NCBI GenBank assembly: GCA_043819345.1
Contig: JBDREX010000055.1
Coordinates: 1-10,944, forward strand
DNA length: 10,944 nucleotides
Direction of reading: 5' to 3'
Source: CAYRDK01 sp043819345
GTDB lineage: Bacteria > Omnitrophota > Gorgyraeia > Velamenicoccales > Velamenicoccaceae
In this document: positions 6,086 through 10,944 of the stretch, piece after piece
How positions within the stretch are numbered: the stretch's first letter is position 1
Layout of the letters: every line of letters starts with the position of its first letter
Made by a program: the position numbers and the translations under genes
Notes under the pieces: model-generated
Seen by the model: the letters and a program-made list of their open reading frames with translations, nothing else
Databases searched by the model: none
What the model was told of the DNA's origin: nothing

Positions 6086-7474
6086 ACCTGCCATTTTTAA
6101 ATGTAATTCCTTGAGCTGTCTATCTGCAACAGAAGATGGGGCATTCGTCAAAGGACATATCGCTTTCTGTGTCTTTGGAAATGCAATAACATCCCTGATG
6201 CTAAGGGCATTATACAGCAAAGTTAGAATCCTATCTAAGCCAAACGCGACACCCCCATGAGGAGGAGCTCCATATTTAAACGCCTCCAATAAAAAACCAA
6301 ATCGCGCATCAATCTCTTCTTCGCTGATTTTTAATATTTGAAAAATCCTGCGCTGCAATTGCTGATCATAAATTCTCAATGAACCACTGCCAATCTCACT
6401 GCCATTTAAGACCAGGTCATACGAACAGGAACGAATCTTACTTAAATCCTCCTGATCCAACAACCCGATATCATCTGGATGAGGAGCTGTAAAAGGATGA
6501 TGTTCACTATCCCATCTTTTCTCTTCTTCGTTATACTTAAACAGAGGAAAGTCCACAACCCATAAAAAAGAAAACTCTTCCGCATTATTTTTATCTTTTC
6601 TTAAATCCGGCTTATCACTGCCATAGCGCTCTAACGCCTCAACATAGCTCATCCTCTTAAAAGGAAGTTCAATAGAAATCCCTTTCATCTCTTTTAAAAT
6701 GAGCGCGAATAACTGTTCACAGATATCAAAAATATCGTTCTCTTTAACAAACGACATCTCCATATCCAATTGTGTAAACTCCGGCTGCCTATCAGCTCTC
6801 AAATCTTCGTCACGAAAACATTTTGCAATCTGATAATACCGGTCAAACCCGGCCACCATCAAAAGCTGCTTAAAAAGTTGGGGCGATTGAGGCAAAGCAA
6901 AAAACTTTCCTTCATTAACGCGTGAAGGCACAAGATAATCGCGAGCTCCCTCCGGCGTTGATTTTGTCAAAATCGGCGTCTCAACTTCCATAAAATTTAA
7001 ACGATAGAGATACTCCCGTATAAGGTGGTTCAATTCATTTCTCGCTTTAAACAAAGAAAGGGCCGCCGGCCTTCTAAGATCCAAATATCTATATGCAAGT
7101 TTCACATCTTCTGAGAGCTCTTGCTCATCCTCTATCTCAAAGGGGGGAGTTAAAGATGTGTTTAAAATCTCAAGCTCTTTGGCAATCAATTCAACTTCAC
7201 CCGTAGGGATTTTTGCATTAACATTATTTTTTGGCCGAGCATTCACAAGGCCCTTAAGAAGAATAACAAATTCAGAACGTAAATCCATAGCCAGCGAATG
7301 CGCCTGAGGTGAATCCTTAGGACTAAACATAACCTGTGTATAGCCATACCTATCCCTAATATCTATAAAAACAAGCTTCCCATGATCACGCCTGCGGTGA
7401 ACCCATCCGCAAAGCACAACCTCTTGCCCAACATGATCCTTATTCAACTCACCACATGTATGCGTTCTTAACAT
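6080..7474 (-). CDS. aspS: Aspartyl-tRNA synthetase, bacterial type without GAD domain
   Basis: A 464-residue class II synthetase that charges tRNA(Asp), or tRNA(Asp) and tRNA(Asn) if non-discriminating. The N-terminal OB-fold anticodon domain carries WVHRRRDHG (24-32). Motif 1 lies around FMEVETPILTKSTPEGARDY (161-180), motif 2 at FRDEDLRADRQPEFTQLDME (220-239), and motif 3 at GGVAFGLDRI (407-416). All catalytic blocks look intact and are of bacterial, not archaeal, type. Bacterial AspRS is usually about 590 residues. The missing ~125 residues are exactly the GAD insertion: YGSDKPDLR (284-292) is followed after only eleven residues by LWVVDFPLF (304-312). His31 matches the residue reported in non-discriminating bacterial AspRS. 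The ATG at 7474 overlaps the hisS stop by 7 bp, with AAGGA inside hisS as ribosome binding site, so the two synthetases are coupled. Confidence 0.95.
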   Translation of the reverse strand: MLRTHTCGELNKDHVGQEVVLCGWVHRRRDHGKLVFIDIRDRYGYTQVMFSPKDSPQAHSLAMDLRSEFVILLKGLVNARPKNNVNAKIPTGEVELIAKELEILNTSLTPPFEIEDEQELSEDVKLAYRYLDLRRPAALSLFKARNELNHLIREYLYRLNFMEVETPILTKSTPEGARDYLVPSRVNEGKFFALPQSPQLFKQLLMVAGFDRYYQIAKCFRDEDLRADRQPEFTQLDMEMSFVKENDIFDICEQLFALILKEMKGISIELPFKRMSYVEALERYGSDKPDLRKDKNNAEEFSFLWVVDFPLFKYNEEEKRWDSEHHPFTAPHPDDIGLLDQEDLSKIRSCSYDLVLNGSEIGSGSLRIYDQQLQRRIFQILKISEEEIDARFGFLLEAFKYGAPPHGGVAFGLDRILTLLYNALSIRDVIAFPKTQKAICPLTNAPSSVADRQLKELHLKMAGK

Positions 7475-8745
7475 ATCTTTCCTTCGTTAACTATTAATTC
7501 CCTTACTTTTTTAACAATCTCGCTCATCTGGACTTCTTCTTGCGTACTTTGCCTCATATCTTTCAAAATAACAGCATTCTTTGCAAGTTCATTATCTCCA
7601 ATAACAATACAAAACTTGGATTTTTTCTTATCTGCTCTTCTAAGTTTCGCTTTTAGAGAACCGTCCAGATAATCCATATCCGCGGCGACTGCATTATTTC
7701 TTAAATTTTTCAAAAGCTGCAAAGACTCTTTTAATGCCTCTTCCCCTAAAGGAATAACATAGCAATCCAACGATTTTTCATAATTTTTTTCAACATCTAT
7801 GGGCCCCATGGCCAAAAGCAGCCTTTCAACACCAAAAGCAAAACCTACGGCACCCCGGCTCGGGCCTCCAAGCTCTTCCACAAGATGGTCATAACGGCCA
7901 CCGGCACCCAAAGCATCCTGCGAACCAAGCTGAGAATGCGATATTTCAAAAACTGTGCGAGTGTAATAGTCCAGGCCTCTAACCAACAATGGCTCAATAG
8001 TATAATTCACACCCAAGCGGTCTAAACCAAATTTAACATCTTCAAAATGCTTGCTACAATCATCACAAAAGTGATTATTCACGGAACTTAATGAAAGAAT
8101 AATATCCTTACACTGTTTATTTTTACAATCTAAAACGCGAAATATATTCTTGCCAATTCTCTGCTGACAATCCTGACAAAACGATTGCTTATGCGGCAAT
8201 AAAGCTTCCCGCAAATGCAATCCAAATTTTTTCTTATCGTGTATGCATCCAAGCGTATTTAGCTTAATCTCATAACCTGAAATATTTAATGCTTCCAGTA
8301 ATTTTGAAGCCAGAAAGATAACTTCAGCGTCAAGAAAAGGGCTATATGAACCAATAGCCTCGCAACCAATATGATGAAACTGGCGCAAACGCCCCTTTTG
8401 AGGCCGCTCAGCCCGAAACATAGGCCCTAAGTAATAAAACTTAGAGACATTATTAAAATTATAAAGTGTGTGCTGAACATACGCCCGGATAATAGAAGCG
8501 GTAGCCTCCGGCCTCAAAACAAAAGAGTCCGTTTCTCTCTTAATCAAAAACATCTGTTTTTGAACAATATCCGTCAAATCACCTAAAGAGCGTGAGAACA
8601 ATTTTAGTTCTTCAAGAATAGGCGTACGAATTTCATCATAGGCAAAAACAGAAAAGACAGATTTTGCCTTCTCTTCAATTTCCTGTAAAAGCCTACATTC
8701 TTCCGGTAATATATCTTTTGTGCCGCGTGGGGATATGAAAAGCAT
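7468..8745 (-). CDS. hisS: Histidyl-tRNA synthetase
   Basis: A 425-residue class IIa synthetase of normal length that attaches histidine to tRNA(His). The N-terminus SPRGTKDILPEE is the usual HisRS opening and supports the ATG at 8745. Motif 2 is at RAERPQKGRLRQFHHIGCEA (111-130). The HisRS signature LVRGLDYYTRTVFE spans 254-267, and motif 3 (GAVGFAFGVERLL) spans 298-310. The C-terminal anticodon-binding domain starts near 325. The insertion between motif 2 and the signature carries seven cysteines: Cys167, 190, 193, 207, 212, 227 and 230, including CQDC and CDDC pairs. This could form a zinc site, as suggested for some other bacterial HisRS. No clear Shine-Dalgarno site precedes the ATG. It is the first gene of the hisS-aspS pair. 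Confidence 0.95.
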   Translation of the reverse strand: MLFISPRGTKDILPEECRLLQEIEEKAKSVFSVFAYDEIRTPILEELKLFSRSLGDLTDIVQKQMFLIKRETDSFVLRPEATASIIRAYVQHTLYNFNNVSKFYYLGPMFRAERPQKGRLRQFHHIGCEAIGSYSPFLDAEVIFLASKLLEALNISGYEIKLNTLGCIHDKKKFGLHLREALLPHKQSFCQDCQQRIGKNIFRVLDCKNKQCKDIILSLSSVNNHFCDDCSKHFEDVKFGLDRLGVNYTIEPLLVRGLDYYTRTVFEISHSQLGSQDALGAGGRYDHLVEELGGPSRGAVGFAFGVERLLLAMGPIDVEKNYEKSLDCYVIPLGEEALKESLQLLKNLRNNAVAADMDYLDGSLKAKLRRADKKKSKFCIVIGDNELAKNAVILKDMRQSTQEEVQMSEIVKKVRELIVNEGKIC

Positions 8746-8760
8746 TTATAAAAGTATTCT

Positions 8761-8790
8761 TTTGTAGTGTTTTTTTAAATTTTCGTTTAA
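8761..8790 (-). promoter_or_regulatory. Weak candidate promoter for hisS-aspS
   Basis: Minus-strand TTAAAC (8785-8790) and TACAAA (8761-8766) are separated by 18 bp. Both hexamers are poor matches. Initiation here would leave a leader of only about ten bases before the hisS ATG, in line with the missing Shine-Dalgarno site. The 87-bp stretch between the csp hairpin and hisS must hold a promoter if that hairpin terminates, but I cannot locate it firmly. Confidence 0.2.
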
Positions 8791-8832
8791 TATCTGCGCT
8801 AAAATTCAAAAGCAGCAGGCCTTGCGAACCAT

Positions 8833-8861
8833 AAAGGCGGGATTCTCAAAATCCCGCCTTT
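8833..8861 (-). terminator. Hairpin terminator after csp
   Basis: A perfect 12-bp inverted repeat (AAAGGCGGGATT / AATCCCGCCTTT) with a 5-base loop lies 17 bp beyond the csp stop codon. On the minus strand the stem ends in TTT but is followed by ATGG rather than a long T tract. The G+C-rich core and position point to a transcription terminator or 3'-end stabiliser for the hup-csp transcript. Confidence 0.7.
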
Positions 8862-8878
8862 CAAATAGCATTTAATAC

Positions 8879-9082
8879 TTATAACTTTATGACATCTTTT
8901 GCCTGGGGGCCCTTTTCACCTTGAACAATTTCAAACTGAACCCTCTGGCCCTCCTCTAATGTCTTGTACCCTTCATCTTTAATAGCTGAGAAATGAACAA
9001 AAACGTCCTGGCCATCTTCACACTCTATAAAACCATACCCTTTCGATCCAGAAAACCACCTAACTCTTCCTACCTGTGCCAT
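8879..9082 (-). CDS. csp: Cold-shock domain protein (CspA family)
   Basis: A 67-residue single cold-shock domain, the usual size. These proteins are five-stranded beta barrels that bind single-stranded RNA and DNA and act as RNA chaperones in the cytoplasm. The opening GRVRWFSGSKGYGFIE contains RNP1 (KGYGFI, 14-19), and RNP2 is VFVHF at 27-31. The C-terminal KGPQAKDV is also typical. The ATG at 9082 has AAGGA about six bases upstream. It lies 27 bp after the HU gene and is probably cotranscribed with it, ending at a strong hairpin. Nothing here shows whether it is cold-induced or constitutive; the 27-bp gap is too short for the long cold-shock leader of enteric cspA. Confidence 0.95.
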   Translation of the reverse strand: MAQVGRVRWFSGSKGYGFIECEDGQDVFVHFSAIKDEGYKTLEEGQRVQFEIVQGEKGPQAKDVIKL

Positions 9083-9109
9083 TTAAATCCTTTTTCTACT
9101 CAACTGCAT

Positions 9110-9382
9110 TTATCTTATCTTTTTCTTCATCTCCAGGCCGGCTTTAAAAATGACCACCTTGCGAGCTGGAACCGGAACAACCTGGCCCGTACGCGGATTT
9201 CGCCCAGTACGGCTACGTCTTTCTTTCAACTTAAAAACACCAAAATTTCTTAATTCTACCTTTTCCCCACGAACAAGGCTTAAAACAATATGATCAAACG
9301 TTTTTTGCACAACCTTTTTAACGTCAATCTGTTTTATACCAGTTTCGTCTGCGATTTTTAATACGATATCTTTTTTAGTCAT
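9110..9382 (-). CDS. hup: HU/IHF-family DNA-binding protein
   Basis: A 90-residue histone-like protein of standard length, which acts as a dimer to bend and compact DNA. The N-terminal helices (MTKKDIVLKIADETG ...) are followed by the beta-arm region LRNFGVFKLKERRSRTGRNP. The family signature GRNPRTGQ is at 60-67, with Pro63 as the likely intercalating residue. The C-terminus (ARKVVIFKAG ... MKKKIR) fits the family. The arm sequence RSRTGRNPRTGQ is found in both HU and IHF subunits, so HU versus IHF cannot be settled from this gene alone. The ATG at 9382 has a near-perfect Shine-Dalgarno site. It sits 70 bp after dnaE and 27 bp before csp. Confidence 0.93.
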   Translation of the reverse strand: MTKKDIVLKIADETGIKQIDVKKVVQKTFDHIVLSLVRGEKVELRNFGVFKLKERRSRTGRNPRTGQVVPVPARKVVIFKAGLEMKKKIR

Positions 9383-9386
9383 GAAC

Positions 9387-9396
9387 TCACCCCCTT
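9387..9396 (-). promoter_or_regulatory. Strong ribosome binding site of hup
   Basis: Minus-strand AAGGGGGTGA matches nine of ten bases of the full anti-Shine-Dalgarno complement (AAGGAGGTGA) and lies four bases before the ATG. This is the strongest such site in the window and fits an abundant protein. Confidence 0.75.
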
Positions 9397-9435
9397 CTCT
9401 AGGTGGCGTTTAAAAACTACGCTATTGTTATAAAT

Positions 9436-9464
9436 AGAGTATCAGTGAATAGTTACAACGTCAA
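9436..9464 (-). promoter_or_regulatory. Candidate hup-csp promoter overlapping the end of dnaE
   Basis: Minus-strand TTGACG (9459-9464) within the last codons of dnaE is followed after 17 bp by TACTCT (9436-9441). The -35 is close to consensus and the -10 is moderate. Initiation would leave a leader of about 45 bases before hup, including its strong ribosome binding site. Confidence 0.45.
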
Positions 9465-10944
9465 TAGAAATCTTTCCTCTCCCAAAACACTCTCAATATC
9501 ATGAAACAACTCCGCTCTCGGCTGAACAAAGAACTCACGGGAAACCAAAATCTTCAATCTCTTCTGAGATTCTGTATCTATATGCAAATAAACAGGGATA
9601 TCACCTGGCGACAACGCTAATTTTTCCTTTAAAACAGCAAGCTTATTCTCCATAAGGCCTGATAAATCAATATTAACGGCACTAATATGCCTATAAGCGT
9701 CATCAATAGGGGTTATGTTGCTTGCCAGTATTTTTGGCGCATCTTCTTTTAAAGACAATCTGCCTTTTATAACAACAACACTGTTAGCAATAATGTTTCT
9801 GGCAACCTCCTTATAAGTCCTTGGAAAAACAAGTACTTCAACACTCGTGATCAGGTCTTCAACCCTTAAAATTGCCATCTTCTCCGCTTTCGCCCTTGTA
9901 ACAGTCGCTTTGATCTTATTAATTAAGCCAATAACCGTCACATCATCACCATCCTTGGCCTGTGTTAAAGCGCTCAGCGAACACGTTGAAACTTTTTTTA
10001 AAAGATGTTCATACCGCGTAAGAGGATGCCCGCTAATGTAAAACCCCAGAATATCTTTTTCGAAACTCAATAATTGATTTTCAGGCCATTCTTTAATTTG
10101 AGGCACATTGATCTTAAATCTCTTAAAACCACTTTCTGATAAACCATCGGAATCAAAAAAAGATAATTGGCCGCTATTACGGTCCCTATGAGCCTTGGTC
10201 GATTGCTCTAGGCATTCCCCTAACATGCCAATCATCTGGCTCCTATAAAACCCAAAAGAATCCATAGCGCCACATTTTATAAGGCTTTCTGTCACCTTGC
10301 GATTAACAAGCCTCAAATCCACACGCTCACAAAAATCTTCCAGAGAAGAAAAATCTCCTTTGTTTTTTCGGGCTTCAACAATAGAATCAATCGCCAATTG
10401 CCCAACATTCTTTACAGCAAGAAGGCCAAAGCGAATCGTCTCTTCGTCCTTAACTGTAAATTTAGAAAAACTATCATTGACGCTTGGATTAGAAACAGTA
10501 ATTCCCATGCGCTTGCATTCTTTAACATATTCAACAACCTTATCCGTATTTTCTTTTTCACTCGTCAAAAGCGCGGTCATGAACTCAACAGAATAATTCG
10601 CTTTCAAATAAGCGGTCCGATAAGAAATTAAAGCATATGCCGCTGAATGACTGCGGTTAAATCCATATCCTGAAAAATAATCTATCAGGTCAAAAACCTT
10701 AATAGCTATTCTTTTATCTATCTTATTTTTCAGGCACCCGTCCATAAATTGGAGGCGCTGTTTCTCCATATCTTCAGGAATTTTTTTAGCCATAGCCCGC
10801 CGCAACAAATCAGCGGAACTCATGCTAAAACTTGCCAACTCAGAAGCAATCTGCATAACCTGCTCCTGATAAACCATGATGCCATATGTATCTTTTAATA
10901 TCTTTTCAAGCCTTGGATGATCATATTTGATTGGTTTTAAACCA
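9453..10944 (-). CDS. dnaE: DNA polymerase III alpha subunit, C-terminal part (5' end outside window)
   Basis: The reading frame is open to the window edge, so only the last ~496 residues are seen; DnaE is usually about 1,150. It is the replicative polymerase subunit. The visible part starts in the fingers region: YGIMVYQEQVMQIA near the edge, LLRRAMAKK, then YGFNRSHSAAYALISY (10671-10624 region), all hallmark DnaE blocks. The helix-hairpin-helix/tandem region follows (LVNRKVTESLIKCGAMDSFG). QLSFFD at 10152-10169 matches the internal beta-clamp-binding motif. An OB-fold domain (VTVIGLINKIKATVTRAKAEK onward) and the C-terminal tail, ending in FLLTL, complete it. No frameshift is seen. The internal ATG at 10877 is not the start, because conserved sequence continues upstream of it. 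Confidence 0.97.
   Translation of the reverse strand, partial: GLKPIKYDHPRLEKILKDTYGIMVYQEQVMQIASELASFSMSSADLLRRAMAKKIPEDMEKQRLQFMDGCLKNKIDKRIAIKVFDLIDYFSGYGFNRSHSAAYALISYRTAYLKANYSVEFMTALLTSEKENTDKVVEYVKECKRMGITVSNPSVNDSFSKFTVKDEETIRFGLLAVKNVGQLAIDSIVEARKNKGDFSSLEDFCERVDLRLVNRKVTESLIKCGAMDSFGFYRSQMIGMLGECLEQSTKAHRDRNSGQLSFFDSDGLSESGFKRFKINVPQIKEWPENQLLSFEKDILGFYISGHPLTRYEHLLKKVSTCSLSALTQAKDGDDVTVIGLINKIKATVTRAKAEKMAILRVEDLITSVEVLVFPRTYKEVARNIIANSVVVIKGRLSLKEDAPKILASNITPIDDAYRHISAVNIDLSGLMENKLAVLKEKLALSPGDIPVYLHIDTESQKRLKILVSREFFVQPRAELFHDIESVLGEERFLLTL

Noticed and set aside
8833..8861. Hairpin as a mobile-element end or REP sequence
   Set aside because: Only one copy is seen, there is no target duplication, and its position just behind csp fits a terminator.
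8883..9253. Plus-strand frame opposite csp and hup
   Set aside because: It is antisense to two confidently recognised genes and shows no family motif.
10875..10877. ATG at 10877 as start of a separate gene
   Set aside because: The frame stays open to the window edge, and the upstream residues (…KDTYGI) continue the conserved DnaE block, so this is an internal Met.

Overview
The window is a compact, AT-rich bacterial chromosome segment. Every convincing gene lies on the minus strand, so transcription runs from high to low coordinates. Almost all genes are housekeeping genes; I see no transposase, phage, CRISPR, tRNA or rRNA. The source is a Gram-negative-like bacterium with lipoproteins. The LysM lipoprotein (a VDQ...GNRGYLMG block after the lipobox), together with the gene order and base composition, reminds me of uncultured Omnitrophota or related PVC-type lineages. 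That placement is an impression from memory, not a demonstrated assignment.

Layout in transcription order. (1) 10944-9453: the C-terminal ~496 residues of the replicative polymerase DnaE, cut by the window edge. (2) 9382-8879: an HU/IHF-family DNA-binding protein and a cold-shock protein 27 bp apart, with a candidate promoter overlapping the dnaE stop and a perfect 12-bp terminator-like hairpin behind csp. (3) 8745-6080: hisS and aspS, overlapping by 7 bp. The AspRS is bacterial in type but lacks the whole GAD insertion domain. (4) A 115-bp AT-rich gap holding tandem candidate promoters. (5) 5964-9: a tightly packed set of LysM lipoprotein, phoH/ybeZ, a membrane HD phosphohydrolase (PgpH-like but without its extracytoplasmic domain), ybeY, recO, an uncertain 36-codon ORF, a PanE-type reductase, and a membrane-anchored coiled-coil protein. 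The last gene ends inside an 18-bp tandem repeat that continues past its stop codon to the window edge.

How the genes work together. phoH-HD-ybeY-recO is a reduced form of the phoH-pgpH-ybeY-dgkA-cdd-era-recO cluster known from Firmicutes. It links rRNA maturation and ribosome quality control (YbeZ/YbeY), cyclic di-AMP-type signalling (HD protein) and recombinational repair (RecO). hisS-aspS serves tRNA charging. dnaE, hup and csp belong to replication, nucleoid structure and RNA chaperoning.

I do not see an obviously new multi-gene system. The best leads are the GAD-less AspRS, the shortened 7TM-HD protein, the in-frame TAG inside the EPLKKE repeat, and the conserved-looking LysM lipoprotein at the head of the ybeZ/ybeY operon.
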